From assembly GCA_934141575.1 (NCBI GenBank), contig CAKPCJ010000021.1:1-19258 (forward strand): a DNA stretch of 19,258 bases. Reading direction: 5' to 3'. Positions 7,161 to 14,584 of this stretch are shown piece after piece (position 1 is the stretch's first letter; every line of letters begins with the position of its first letter). Below the pieces are notes generated by a model. That model was not told where the DNA came from, searched no databases, and saw only the letters and a program-made list of their open reading frames with translations. Origin of the DNA: an uncultured Bacilli bacterium (GTDB taxonomy: Bacteria; Bacillota_I; Bacilli_A; RF39; UBA660). A program made the translations under genes and the position numbers.

Positions 7161-7934
7161 ATGGAGGTTTTGTATTTAATTTTCTTTGTGATTTTAGGAT
7201 TGATTTTGGGATCATTTTACAATGTAGTAGGCTATAGACTACCAAATAATATGTCTATAGCTTTTCCTGCTTCACATTGCCCAAATTGCAATCACAAATT
7301 AGGACCGTTAGAATTAATTCCGGTTTTTTCATATTTATTTCAACTTGGAAAATGCAAAAATTGTAAACAAAAAATTTCGATTCAATATCCAATAATTGAA
7401 TTATTAACTGGAATTATGTTTGGTATATCATATTGTATTTTTGGAATGAGTGTGAATCTTTTTATAGCACTCATATTAGTTTCAATAGTAGTTATCATTT
7501 TTGTAAGTGATATAAAATATATGATAATACCAGATCAAGTAATAATTGCGGGAATAATATTAATATTTATATGCAAATGCTTTGAGGGAATAGGAACTGC
7601 ATTTATGAGTCTATTATATGGCTTAGTAACATTTGCAGTTATGTTCTTGATAAAAATAATAGGGGATTTTGTTTTTAAAAAAGAATCACTTGGCGGCGGA
7701 GATATAAAATTCATGTTTATATCTGGAATGTGCTTAGGACCAATTATAGGATTGTGCAACATATTTCTAGGGTCTTTAATTGCGTTTCCAATAGCTCTTT
7801 TATCAGTATTTCTAAAAAAAGAGCATATGATACCATATGGACCTTTTCTAGGAATAGCCTTACTAATACTTTTCTTTTTTCAAGTAACACCAGCGATGCT
7901 TTACAACATAATGTTAGCTATGTCTATCAAGTAA
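7161..7934 (+). CDS. pilD: Prepilin peptidase (A24 family), PilD/ComC
   Basis: This 257-residue membrane aspartyl peptidase cleaves prepilin leaders after Gly. In the fuller family members it also N-methylates the new N-terminus. The N-terminal cytoplasmic loop has a two-pair zinc site, Cys40-x2-Cys43 and Cys65-x2-Cys68 (CPNCNHKLGPLELIPVFSYL and KCKNC). The catalytic aspartates are Asp117 in VSDIKYMIIPD and Asp181 in LGGGDIKFM. About seven to eight membrane segments fit the family length. A GAGGAG ribosome site precedes the ATG, and the gene is 13 bases after pilC, so the two are co-transcribed. Its substrates in this window would be the prepilins encoded at 9382, 9944 and 18163. A strong terminator follows. 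Confidence 0.95.
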   Translation: MEVLYLIFFVILGLILGSFYNVVGYRLPNNMSIAFPASHCPNCNHKLGPLELIPVFSYLFQLGKCKNCKQKISIQYPIIELLTGIMFGISYCIFGMSVNLFIALILVSIVVIIFVSDIKYMIIPDQVIIAGIILIFICKCFEGIGTAFMSLLYGLVTFAVMFLIKIIGDFVFKKESLGGGDIKFMFISGMCLGPIIGLCNIFLGSLIAFPIALLSVFLKKEHMIPYGPFLGIALLILFFFQVTPAMLYNIMLAMSIK

Positions 7935-7953
7935 GATTTATATATGCGATATG

Positions 7954-7992
7954 AACCTCATTTCTTAGTTAAAATAGAAATGGGGTTTTTAT
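7954..7992 (+). terminator. Intrinsic terminator after pilD
   Basis: AACCTCATTTC (7954-7964) pairs with GAAATGGGGTT (7977-7987) across a 12-base loop to give an 11-bp stem with one T-G pair, followed by a T run. It ends the pilC-pilD transcript. The ~80 bases after it hold no gene that I can see. Confidence 0.85.
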
Positions 7993-8072
7993 ATGAAAAA
8001 ACTAAGTAAAGAATAATATTCAGTAAAATACAATTGGAATTCAGTTTTACAAATGAATCTTTTTATTGCAAT

Positions 8073-8097
8073 AAAAAAAATAACCTTTCGGTTATTT
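8073..8097 (-). terminator. Intrinsic terminator after pilB
   Basis: On the minus strand, AAATAACC, a GAAA tetraloop and GGTTATTT (plus-strand arms 8078-8085 and 8090-8097) are followed by a T run. It includes part of the pilB stop codon. Confidence 0.85.
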
Positions 8098-9280
8098 AAT
8101 CTTCCAATTCAATTCTATTTAATATTTCTTCGATTGTAGTATATCCTTCTAAAACTTTATACAACCCATCTTGTAGTAAAGTATCAACATCATCAGTATA
8201 AACTAATTCCCTCAATTTTTCCTTTTTAATACCATCGCTAATAGCGTCTCTTATTTGTTGGTTAATAAGTAATACTTCATGAATAGCAATTCTTCCTTTG
8301 AACCCATTTCCACATTCATTGCAGCCATGACTAGTATAAACTTCATCTACCTGTTTTCCAAGAACATTCATAAATAATCTTTTTTCGTATGGGGTAGTAG
8401 ATCTCTTTACTTTACATTTATCGCATAATTTTCTAGCTAATTTTTGAGAAATTATTCCATATAGAGCACTAGCTAACAAATAACGTTCAACATTCATATC
8501 AAGTAAACGTTCTATTGTGTTAAGAGAGTTATTGGTGTGTAATGTAGACAATACTAAGTGACCAGTAACAGATGCTCTTACAGCAATTTTCGCTGTTTCA
8601 TCATCTCTTATTTCACCAATCATTATAATATCTGGGTCTTGACGTAAAATACTTCTTAATACATTAGCAAATGTTAAATTTATATCACTATTAACTTGTA
8701 CTTGATTTATACCTTCAATATCCATTTCTATTGGGTCTTCAACTGTAACTAGATTAACTTCTTGTTTATTGATTTTTTGAAGAATAGAGTATACGGTAGT
8801 AGACTTACCAGTACCAGTTGCTCCTGTTACTAATATTATTCCGTTAGGAGTATGAATCATTTTCTTCAATTTTTCAAAATTTTTCTCCCTAAAGCCTAAG
8901 TATTCAATACCTTTTGCACTTGCAGTGTAGTCAAGAATACGAATAACGATTTTTTCACCATTAATTGTTGGCAGAGAAGAAACACGCAAATCAAGAGGTG
9001 TGTTTTTAATATTTGCCTTAATTGCACCATCTTGTGGAAGCCTTGTTTCAGTTATATTCATACCAGCTATAATTTTAATACGTGTTATCAAATTTCTTTT
9101 TAAATGGTTTGGTATAGTAGCATAATCTACTAATTGGCCATCAATTCTTATCCTTATTTTTAATACATTTTCTAGTGGGTCAAAGTGAATGTCGCTAGCA
9201 CCTCTTACGCTAGAATCAACCAATATTTCATTTACAACTTCAACTATTGGTAATTTTTCAAAATCAAATTCTCTTATCAT
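8096..9280 (-). CDS. pilB: Type IV pilus assembly ATPase, short PilB/ComGA-like form
   Basis: This 394-residue secretion ATPase of the GspE/PilB/ComGA family powers pilin polymerisation from the cytoplasm. It begins directly at the second N-terminal domain (RGASDIHFDP, residues 26-35; RLPQDGAIK, 80-88; DLRVSSLPTINGEKIVIRIL, 97-116). The ATPase core follows: Walker A GATGTGKST (153-161), Asp box TVEDPIEMDIEGINQVQVN (179-197), Walker B PDIIMIGEIRD with Glu223 (216-226), and His box STLHTNN (245-251). A zinc tetracysteine site (Cys286, Cys289, Cys320, Cys323) precedes the C-terminal helices. Full PilB proteins (~560 residues) carry an extra N-terminal MshEN domain that is missing here. The size is close to ComGA of naturally competent Bacilli. 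GAGGTG precedes the ATG. The gene is divergent from the minor-pilin genes and opposite in direction to pilC-pilD. Confidence 0.95.
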   Translation of the reverse strand: MIREFDFEKLPIVEVVNEILVDSSVRGASDIHFDPLENVLKIRIRIDGQLVDYATIPNHLKRNLITRIKIIAGMNITETRLPQDGAIKANIKNTPLDLRVSSLPTINGEKIVIRILDYTASAKGIEYLGFREKNFEKLKKMIHTPNGIILVTGATGTGKSTTVYSILQKINKQEVNLVTVEDPIEMDIEGINQVQVNSDINLTFANVLRSILRQDPDIIMIGEIRDDETAKIAVRASVTGHLVLSTLHTNNSLNTIERLLDMNVERYLLASALYGIISQKLARKLCDKCKVKRSTTPYEKRLFMNVLGKQVDEVYTSHGCNECGNGFKGRIAIHEVLLINQQIRDAISDGIKKEKLRELVYTDDVDTLLQDGLYKVLEGYTTIEEILNRIELED

Positions 9281-9332
9281 TAGTTCACCTCTATATTATT
9301 TTAACCAAACCCCTAGCATTTATCATAAAAAT

Positions 9333-9361
9333 ATTATATAATAAATTCATGATATTGGCAA
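9333..9361 (-). promoter_or_regulatory. Promoter of pilB
   Basis: On the minus strand, TTGCCA (9356-9361) and TATAAT (9333-9338) are separated by 17 bases. Transcription would begin near 9326, leaving a ~45-base leader before the pilB ATG. Confidence 0.7.
9337..9342 (+). promoter_or_regulatory. Candidate -10 element of the minor-pilin genes, overlapping the pilB -10
   Basis: A plus-strand TATAAT at 9337-9342 overlaps the minus-strand TATAAT, because 9332-9343 (TATTATATAATA) is a perfect palindrome. The matching -35 position (TAGCAT, 9314-9319) is poor, so the plus-direction promoter is less certain. Confidence 0.4.
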
Positions 9362-9381
9362 TACTTTAAGGAGAGTTATAT

Positions 9382-9939
9382 ATGAAGAAATTAAATACTA
9401 AAGGCTTTTTTTTGTCAGAAACAATCATAGTAGCAACAGTAGTAACAGCAGTAGTTACTATGCTGTATGCAACAGTAATTGGGCTTCTTGGAAATTATAA
9501 TAAAAGATCTTACTACAATAGTGTAAGTTCACTATATGCAGCTGATAATATTAGAACACTTATGTACTCAAAAGGAATAGATTATTTTGTTGACAAAATG
9601 GGTTCTAATAAATACTATTCTGTAACATGTGCAGATTTTGCAGATGCAACTTCACCTGGAACAGAGGAGTTATGTAATTTTATTTATAATTACGGTACGA
9701 CAGAAAATTATGTTGGAACAGAAGTTATAGATAAGGTAATATTTACAAAATATGATATAACACCATTAAAAGGATTTGAAGACAGTGTAATAAAAGAAGG
9801 GACAACAACTGATTATATAGACACAATTCCTGTTGTAACGGGAACAGAAGACTATAGAATAATCCTAATATTGAAAGAAAGAGACATAGATGAGGCAAAA
9901 TCAAAATACTGGTATACAACTCTAAAGGTTGTGAGGTGA
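9382..9939 (+). CDS. Minor type IV prepilin-like protein
   Basis: This 185-residue protein has a short basic leader, MKKLNTKG, followed by the prepilin-peptidase motif with cleavage after Gly8 (G|FFLSE). The conserved Glu sits at position +5 and a hydrophobic helix runs to about residue 35. The rest is a soluble domain rich in Tyr, Thr and Asp, with three Cys in the middle (VTCADFADATSP, ELCNF). I recognise no specific minor-pilin subfamily from the C-terminal part. GGAGAG precedes the ATG. The next prepilin-like gene begins four bases after its TGA stop, so the pair is co-expressed. By analogy with ComGD-G or PilV/PilX clusters, these would be low-abundance priming or tip pilins. That role is inference. 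Confidence 0.85.
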   Translation: MKKLNTKGFFLSETIIVATVVTAVVTMLYATVIGLLGNYNKRSYYNSVSSLYAADNIRTLMYSKGIDYFVDKMGSNKYYSVTCADFADATSPGTEELCNFIYNYGTTENYVGTEVIDKVIFTKYDITPLKGFEDSVIKEGTTTDYIDTIPVVTGTEDYRIILILKERDIDEAKSKYWYTTLKVVR

Positions 9940-9943
9940 TAAT

Positions 9944-10480
9944 ATGAAAAATAAAGGTTATATGTTATATGAACTTATAGTAGCATTTGTACTTACAACT
10001 GTAATATCTATATTTTTACTTAGTGCAGCATTTAAACTAAATGATAAAAATGAAGAACTTACCATTAGTTCTAAAATGAATGTAATTCAAGAAGAGGTGA
10101 CTGTAAGATTTTATCAAGATATTGAAAAAAGCGTATCTTCATATTTAATAGGTTCAAGCTCAGTAAATGGCAACTCCTATTGCAATTTTTTAATAGATGG
10201 AGAAGAAGTAAGGATTGGAATAGATTCTAATAAAAATACTATTTATTATAGAGATTATGAGACAGAGTTACCAGAAGGAATAAACGCCAAAAATATAAAC
10301 TGTCTGAGCACGTATGATGGAATAGGCTATGATAACAGTATATTTCATGCAATAAAAGAAGGAGATAAGAACTCGGCACTTGCAATTGGAATAACAATAG
10401 AAGACAATTTTTCTGATAAGAATTATGATATAAATATAATGTACTTATATCAAGATTTAGGAAATTTGCAATATAAGTAG
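9944..10480 (+). CDS. Second minor type IV prepilin-like protein
   Basis: This 178-residue protein has a five-residue leader (MKNKG), a cleavage site G|YMLYE with Glu at +5, and a hydrophobic helix (LIVAFVLTTVISIFLLSAAF, about residues 12-31). A KLNDKNEELTISSKMNVIQEE segment of helix continues into an extracellular domain of mixed character with two Cys (YCNFLIDGEEVRIG near 58-71; NINCLSTY near 117-124). These Cys could form a disulfide. A GAGGTG ribosome site lies inside the end of the previous gene. The ComGF/PilW-type order of minor pilins is a reasonable analogy, but I cannot assign a precise orthologue. The unknown 236-residue gene follows after seven bases. Confidence 0.83.
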   Translation: MKNKGYMLYELIVAFVLTTVISIFLLSAAFKLNDKNEELTISSKMNVIQEEVTVRFYQDIEKSVSSYLIGSSSVNGNSYCNFLIDGEEVRIGIDSNKNTIYYRDYETELPEGINAKNINCLSTYDGIGYDNSIFHAIKEGDKNSALAIGITIEDNFSDKNYDINIMYLYQDLGNLQYK

Positions 10481-10487
10481 GGATAAT

Positions 10488-11198
10488 ATGAATATACTAG
10501 AAGATAAAAATATTCTATTTCATGGAATAGGATTTAATATATTTAGCTTGCTTGGAATTTTAAAATATGGAATAGTGTCTAATTCTCAAGCTCAAATAGA
10601 GTCTAATCCATATTTTTACGTGAATACAATAGGAAGTAATGGATATAAGGACATATGTGTTGCAATATCTCCATCAATTAACGGAATATCATCATCTGAT
10701 ACATTTAATAAATACGTTGTTAATGGAATAAGTTTTTTAATAAAAATTGATAAAAATTTAACTTTAAAGAAAAAAGAGGTCCAGTCATACAATGACATGT
10801 GTTACATAGAAAACAATGTACCAACAGATAATATAAAAGGAATAATGATAAATGAAAAATATTTGAATACACCAATTTCAGAATTACCAGTTGGATTAAC
10901 TAATTCAGGTCATATTTATAAAATAGTCATTCCTAAAAAATGTGCACATATTGCAAATTGTCTTTCGTTAGAGTGCGAGTACAAAGTGGATTTAGAGGAA
11001 ATGGAAAAACTTATAATTTCCAAAAACTATGATGCTTTAGAAAAGTTTATGAGAGAAAATATTTCCAAAGGTTTTGCAAAAAAATTAGGGGAAAATAATC
11101 CGACATTACTAGATGTATTTCGCTACTATGATATTTCGTTACCAATTTACAATATCGATGGCGAAGAAATATCATATAAAAATGTGACAAAAAAATGA
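10488..11198 (+). CDS. Unrecognised 236-residue protein, possibly ADP-ribosyltransferase-like fold
   Basis: I do not recognise a family with confidence. It has no signal peptide and no membrane segment, so it should be cytoplasmic. The N-terminus, ILFHGIGFNIFSLLGILKYG (residues 9-28), has the 'FHG(T)...IL-x-x-GI' shape seen at the first strand and helix of several ADP-ribosyltransferase-like proteins. It is followed by YFYVNTIGSNGYKDICVAIS (residues 42-61). The C-terminal third is helical and charged (DLEEMEKLIISKNYDALEKFM). No complete H-Y-E triad can be proven by eye, so an enzymatic role is only a suggestion. It starts seven bases after the second minor pilin with a weak GGGA ribosome site, ends in TGA, and is followed by the promoter of the response regulator. 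It looks like the last gene of the minor-pilin operon. Confidence 0.7.
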   Translation: MNILEDKNILFHGIGFNIFSLLGILKYGIVSNSQAQIESNPYFYVNTIGSNGYKDICVAISPSINGISSSDTFNKYVVNGISFLIKIDKNLTLKKKEVQSYNDMCYIENNVPTDNIKGIMINEKYLNTPISELPVGLTNSGHIYKIVIPKKCAHIANCLSLECEYKVDLEEMEKLIISKNYDALEKFMRENISKGFAKKLGENNPTLLDVFRYYDISLPIYNIDGEEISYKNVTKK

Positions 11199-11225
11199 AC
11201 AATTGTAATTAAATATGACCACTAC

Positions 11226-11253
11226 TTGAATATTTTAACCAATAAGTTATAAT
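11226..11253 (+). promoter_or_regulatory. Promoter of the two-component system
   Basis: TTGAAT (11226-11231) and a perfect TATAAT (11248-11253) are separated by 16 bases. The AAGGAAGTGG ribosome site and the ATG at 11277 follow closely. Confidence 0.7.
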
Positions 11254-11276
11254 ATTTTTAAGGAAGTGGTTTTTTC

Positions 11277-11975
11277 ATGGAAAAATATAAAGTTTTAATT
11301 TGCGATGATCAAGAAGTAATACACGAAACAGTTACAACATATCTTGAATCAGAAGGATATCAGGTATATCAAGCTTATGATGGCGAAGAAGCATTAGAAA
11401 TATTTTTTAAAGAAAAGCCAAACTTTATAATTCTTGATTTAATGATGCCTAAAAAGAGCGGGATAGATGTATGTAAGGAAATAAGACAAACTAGCAATGT
11501 TCCCATAATAATGTTAACTGCCAAGGGTGAAGAAATAGATAGAATTCTTGGCCTTGAACTTGGAGCTGATGATTATATAGTTAAGCCATTCAGCATAAGA
11601 GAACTAATAGCTAGAATAAAGGCTATAAAAAGAAGAGTTGATTCTAAAACAGAAGAAAATCAGAACAATAAAATAGTAATTGGGAAATTAGAAATAGATA
11701 TAAATAGTTACGAAGTAAGATATGAAGGAAAATCACTTTGTTTTACTCCTAAAGAAGTAGAAATTTTAAATTTATTGGCATCTCATCCTGGTATTGTGTA
11801 TGATAGAGAACAAATATTGTCTACTGTTTGGGGGTATGAATATTTTGGAGATACAAGGACAATAGATACTACAATAAAAAGAATAAGAGGTAAATTACCA
11901 AAAAAAGATACAGGTTTTTCAATAAAAAGTATATATGGTGTTGGATACAAATTTGAGGTAGAAAATAATGAATAA
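11277..11975 (+). CDS. OmpR/PhoB-family response regulator
   Basis: This 232-residue transcription factor has an N-terminal receiver domain (1-118) with the acidic pair Asp10-Asp11 (ICDDQ), phospho-acceptor Asp54 (ILDLMMP), Thr81 (MLTAKG) and Lys103 (VKPFS), so the phosphorylation site is intact. The C-terminal winged-helix domain (~135-229) includes FTPKEVEILNLLASHPGIV and the recognition region GDTRTIDTTIKRIRGKL, typical of OmpR/PhoB DNA-binding domains. Its last 8 bases overlap the kinase gene, so the two form a coupled pair. Domain architecture fits WalR, PhoP or ResD-type regulators. The sequence alone does not decide which, and the target genes are unknown. Proximity to the pilus genes is suggestive but not evidence of control. 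Confidence 0.93.
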   Translation: MEKYKVLICDDQEVIHETVTTYLESEGYQVYQAYDGEEALEIFFKEKPNFIILDLMMPKKSGIDVCKEIRQTSNVPIIMLTAKGEEIDRILGLELGADDYIVKPFSIRELIARIKAIKRRVDSKTEENQNNKIVIGKLEIDINSYEVRYEGKSLCFTPKEVEILNLLASHPGIVYDREQILSTVWGYEYFGDTRTIDTTIKRIRGKLPKKDTGFSIKSIYGVGYKFEVENNE

Positions 11976-13410
11976 ATCAAGAGATAATTTACTTGGAAAA
12001 ATATTCTGGCTTATTGGAGTTACACTTTTATTATCGGCAATATTAACTTTAATAATATATATAGTTATATCGAATAAAATATATATTAATAGTAGAATTG
12101 CCGGACTTAAATCAATGGGAAATAGTATTGTTGAATTAATTAGTAACGAAGAACAACTATCAATAGATAAGATAAAAAACATACTAGATATAAATATGAA
12201 TTTTGCTGATACTAAGATAGAAGTTTATGATTCATCAGGAAATACATATATGGTAAATTATAGAAATGACGTAAAATTTGAGACTAGTAATAAGCAATCC
12301 CTTTTGCATTCAGCAATAAGAGAAAATATAAAAAATAAAAACGCTGAAGAAGTTTTAGAAGAAGTTTTAACTGGTGAAGAAGTAGTACGAGAAACTGAAA
12401 CGTACATATTTGTTGGACTTCCAGTATTTAATAGCAATAATGAATTAATAGCGGCTGTTGTATTAACAAAACCAACACCAATTATGGAATATGCCTCAAA
12501 TAATAGTTTGTATATTACGCTTATAGTAAGCACACTTGGAGTGTTTTTAATAATGCTTTTACCAGCCTATTTAATTGTTAGAAGAATAGTAAAACCACTA
12601 AGACAAATGACAGTGGTCGCTAATGCAATGTCAAAAGGAGACTTTTCTAAAAGAGCAGATGAAAATATAAAAGGAGAAGTGGGAGAATTAGCAAAAGCAA
12701 TAAATACATGTGCAAAAGAGTCTGAAAAGTTAGAAACTACAAGAAGAGATTATGTCGCTAATGTAAGCCATGAATTAAGAACGCCAATCGCATCAATGAG
12801 AGTAATAGGTGAAACACTAAAAGATGGCCTTGTAAAGGATGAGCAAACAAAGCAAAAATATTATGACAATATAGTAAAAGAGAGCATTAGACTATCAAAT
12901 TTAGTAAATGATTTATTAGAATTATCGAGACTTCAATCTGGAAGTTATGTTATTGAAAAGAGCAAAATGGGTATTAGAGAAATCTTTGAAAGTGTAAATG
13001 ATATATATAATAATATCGGAAATGAAAACATAGAATTTTCTGTACAAAAAATAGAAAAAGACATAGAAGTTTTTAGTAATCCAGAAAAAATAGAGCAAAT
13101 TCTAATCATATTAATTGACAACGCATTTAAACATACTACATCTGGAAAAATATCTTTAAATTTAGAAGAACAAAAAGATAAAATAATATTGAGTGTTTTA
13201 GATACGGGTTGTGGGATAGGTGAGAATGATATACAACACATATTTGAAAGATTTTATAAAGCTGATAAATCTCACGCTAGCGAAGGCTCTGGTCTGGGAT
13301 TGTCAATTGCAAAAGAAATATTGGATGTAATGGGTGAAAAAATTTGGGTAGAAAGTAAATTAAATGAAGGAAGCAAGTTTTACTTTACAATTCAAAAAAC
13401 ATCAAAATAA
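11968..13410 (+). CDS. Membrane sensor histidine kinase, partner of the upstream response regulator
   Basis: This 480-residue kinase has a first membrane helix at about residues 12-34, an extracytoplasmic sensor domain (~36-178, containing TKIEVYDSSGNTYMVNYR and ETYIFVGLPVFN, resembling a PAS-like/Cache fold) and a second helix at ~181-203. A HAMP linker (~204-254) is followed by the HisKA dimerisation domain with His268 in DYVANVSHELRTPIASMR. The ATPase domain has the N box (DNAFKHT, 384-390), G1 (DTGCGIG, 412-418), F box (FERFYKAD) and G2 (GSGLGLSIAKEI). All catalytic boxes are intact. There is no cytoplasmic PAS domain between HAMP and HisKA, which argues against a full WalK. PhoR-like or another extracytoplasmic sensor is possible. 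The ATG overlaps the regulator gene by 8 bases. Confidence 0.94.
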   Translation: MNKSRDNLLGKIFWLIGVTLLLSAILTLIIYIVISNKIYINSRIAGLKSMGNSIVELISNEEQLSIDKIKNILDINMNFADTKIEVYDSSGNTYMVNYRNDVKFETSNKQSLLHSAIRENIKNKNAEEVLEEVLTGEEVVRETETYIFVGLPVFNSNNELIAAVVLTKPTPIMEYASNNSLYITLIVSTLGVFLIMLLPAYLIVRRIVKPLRQMTVVANAMSKGDFSKRADENIKGEVGELAKAINTCAKESEKLETTRRDYVANVSHELRTPIASMRVIGETLKDGLVKDEQTKQKYYDNIVKESIRLSNLVNDLLELSRLQSGSYVIEKSKMGIREIFESVNDIYNNIGNENIEFSVQKIEKDIEVFSNPEKIEQILIILIDNAFKHTTSGKISLNLEEQKDKIILSVLDTGCGIGENDIQHIFERFYKADKSHASEGSGLGLSIAKEILDVMGEKIWVESKLNEGSKFYFTIQKTSK

Positions 13411-13471
13411 AATTAATTTGTATTGAATAAAAGTGGGACAGTCATAAATTAATATATTTTATAAGAAAAAA

Positions 13472-13500
13472 TTGACATGTTTGTAAATATATGGTAGAAT
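13472..13500 (+). promoter_or_regulatory. Strong promoter of the rplU operon
   Basis: A perfect TTGACA (13472-13477) and TAGAAT (13495-13500) have an ideal 17-base spacer. This is the best -35 in the window, as expected for a ribosomal-protein operon. Confidence 0.88.
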
Positions 13501-13506
13501 TTTAAT

Positions 13507-13590
13507 GTTTGTAGAGCCTCTCTCTACAACCGCACCAATAAGGTTTAAAAACTAAACATGTTACCTTTAAGGGCGAGTCTTAGATTTAAA
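13507..13590 (+). ncRNA. Ribosomal protein L21 leader RNA
   Basis: The ~95-base transcribed leader between the promoter and the rplU ribosome site is structured. A 7-bp hairpin, TGTAGAG (13510-13516) with CTCTACA (13522-13528), has a pyrimidine-rich loop. It is followed by ACCGCACC, an AAGGT/ACCTT pairing (about 13540-13566) and GGGCGAGTC (13571-13579). A cis-regulatory L21 leader is known at this place before rplU-ysxB-rpmA in Bacillota and is thought to allow autoregulation by L21. Placement and the conserved-looking unpaired blocks support the call. I have not fitted it to the covariance model. Confidence 0.75.
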
Positions 13591-13607
13591 GTGAAGGAGG
13601 TATAATA

Positions 13608-13904
13608 ATGAAAGCTATAATTGAAACAGGTGGAAAACAATATTTAGTTGAGGAAAATAGTGTTATTTACGTTGAAAAGTTAGATACAGAAGCTGGTAAA
13701 AACGTAACTTTTGATAAAGTATTAATGCTAGATGGTAAGGTTGGTACACCATATGTTGAAGGTGCTAAAGTAACTGGTAAAGTTGAAAAGCATGGTAAAC
13801 AAAAGAAAATAATAGTTTATAAATATAAACAAAAAACTAATTATAGAAGACGTCAAGGTCATAGACAACCTTATACAAAAGTTGTTATAACATCTCTTAA
13901 ATAA
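13608..13904 (+). CDS. rplU: 50S ribosomal protein L21
   Basis: This 98-residue protein has the complete L21 signature. It starts MKAIIETGGKQYLVEE, and the conserved basic C-terminal region YKYKQKTNYRRRQGHRQPYT binds 23S rRNA. It is a structural protein of the large ribosomal subunit. A GAAGGAGG ribosome site (13593-13600) precedes the ATG. It is the first gene of the rplU-prp-rpmA operon and is preceded by its leader RNA, through which L21 may regulate its own synthesis. The length is close to the normal ~102 residues. Confidence 0.97.
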   Translation: MKAIIETGGKQYLVEENSVIYVEKLDTEAGKNVTFDKVLMLDGKVGTPYVEGAKVTGKVEKHGKQKKIIVYKYKQKTNYRRRQGHRQPYTKVVITSLK

Positions 13905-13912
13905 GGTGAAAT

Positions 13913-14227
13913 ATGATAAAAGTTAAATATAAGAAGAAAGAGTATATAACTAATATAAATATATCTGGACATGCATTATATGATGATTATGGCAAAGATA
14001 TAGTGTGTGCTTCTGTAAGCAGCGTGGTTATAAATACAATGAATATCATTTCTATAATAGATGCTTCTATAGTAGATATTGAAAAAAGAAATGGATATGT
14101 AAATATTATCGTTAAAAATTATAATGAATTAGTGGATAAAATTCTTCTTAATTTAATATTTGAAATGAATGAACTTATGAATAATTATAAAAAATACATT
14201 AGAGTAGAGGAGGATAGTCATGAATAG
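13913..14227 (+). CDS. prp: Ribosomal-processing cysteine protease Prp (YsxB family)
   Basis: This 104-residue cysteine protease removes the N-terminal extension of L27 in Bacillota and relatives. The catalytic dyad is visible: His20 in ISGHALYDDYG and Cys32 in DIVCASVSS, with the usual ~11-residue spacing. Its position between rplU and rpmA is the hallmark of the family. An AAGGTGA ribosome site spans the end of rplU. The last 8 bases overlap the rpmA start, giving translational coupling to its substrate. The matching L27 extension next door confirms that the protease-substrate pair is present. Confidence 0.93.
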   Translation: MIKVKYKKKEYITNINISGHALYDDYGKDIVCASVSSVVINTMNIISIIDASIVDIEKRNGYVNIIVKNYNELVDKILLNLIFEMNELMNNYKKYIRVEEDSHE

Positions 14228-14507
14228 ATTTAGTTTTGATATACAATTATTTGCACATAAAAAGGGACAAAGTTCTACTACAAATGGTAGAGATTCTGAA
14301 TCTAAACGTTTAGGTGCTAAAGCTGCTGACGGTGAATTTATTTCAGCAGGATCTATCATATATCGTCAAAGAGGAACTAAAATTCATCCAGGAAAGAATG
14401 TTGGACGTGGAAAAGACGACACATTATATTCTTTAATAGATGGATATGTTAAATTTGAAAGATTAGGAAGAGATAAGAAACAAGCTAGTGTTTATGAAAC
14501 AAGATAG
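14220..14507 (+). CDS. rpmA: 50S ribosomal protein L27 with Prp-cleaved N-terminal extension
   Basis: This 95-residue L27 precursor has the extension MNRFSFDIQLF (residues 1-11) before the mature start AHKKGQSSTTNGRDS. The F-D-I-Q-L-F|A-H-K-K-G junction is the recognised Prp site, and cleavage exposes the N-terminal tail that reaches the peptidyl-transferase centre. The rest (SKRLGAKAADGEFISAGSII, RQRGTKIHPGKNVGRGKDDT) is standard L27. The ATG overlaps prp by 8 bases and uses the AGAGGAGGA site inside prp. A terminator overlaps its stop codon. In many Bacillota obgE follows rpmA directly, but here two other genes intervene. Confidence 0.97.
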   Translation: MNRFSFDIQLFAHKKGQSSTTNGRDSESKRLGAKAADGEFISAGSIIYRQRGTKIHPGKNVGRGKDDTLYSLIDGYVKFERLGRDKKQASVYETR

Positions 14508-14520
14508 GCTTGTTTTTTTT
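14497..14520 (+). terminator. Intrinsic terminator after rpmA
   Basis: AAACAAG (14497-14503), a five-base loop containing the rpmA stop, and CTTGTTT (14509-14515) form a 7-bp stem followed by a T run. Confidence 0.85.
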
Positions 14521-14529
14521 ATTTTTTTC

Positions 14530-14557
14530 TTGAAATTTAAAAAAATTATGCTATACT
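14530..14557 (+). promoter_or_regulatory. Extended -10 promoter of the rel homologue
   Basis: TTGAAA (14530-14535) and TGcTATACT (14549-14557) are separated by a 16-base spacer. GGAGGGG and the ATG at 14585 follow. Confidence 0.75.
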
Positions 14558-14584
14558 AACTTTAATTAAAATGGAGGGGTAATT

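Noticed and set aside
7730..7954. Plus-strand open frame overlapping the 3' end of pilD in another frame.
   Set aside because: pilD is intact with catalytic motifs, and the overlapping frame has no ribosome site and an unconvincing Ser/Asn-rich translation.
11218..11270. ACCACT (11218-11223) and AGTGGT (11265-11270) flank the response-regulator promoter, the second followed by T residues.
   Set aside because: The 6-bp arms are 41 bases apart, and the T run leads straight into the start codon. This is weak for an attenuator or operator.
13411..13455. TTAATTT/AAATTAA inverted repeat after the histidine kinase gene as a possible terminator.
   Set aside because: The stem is all A/T with a loop of over 25 bases and no T run follows, so it is not a convincing intrinsic terminator.
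13571..13579. GGGCGAGTC in the L21 leader is the exact reverse complement of GACTCGCCC at 283-291 in the candidate variable region, raising the idea of a template repeat.
   Set aside because: The match is only nine bases, its flanks do not align, and the block is explained as part of the L21 leader. It is most likely chance.
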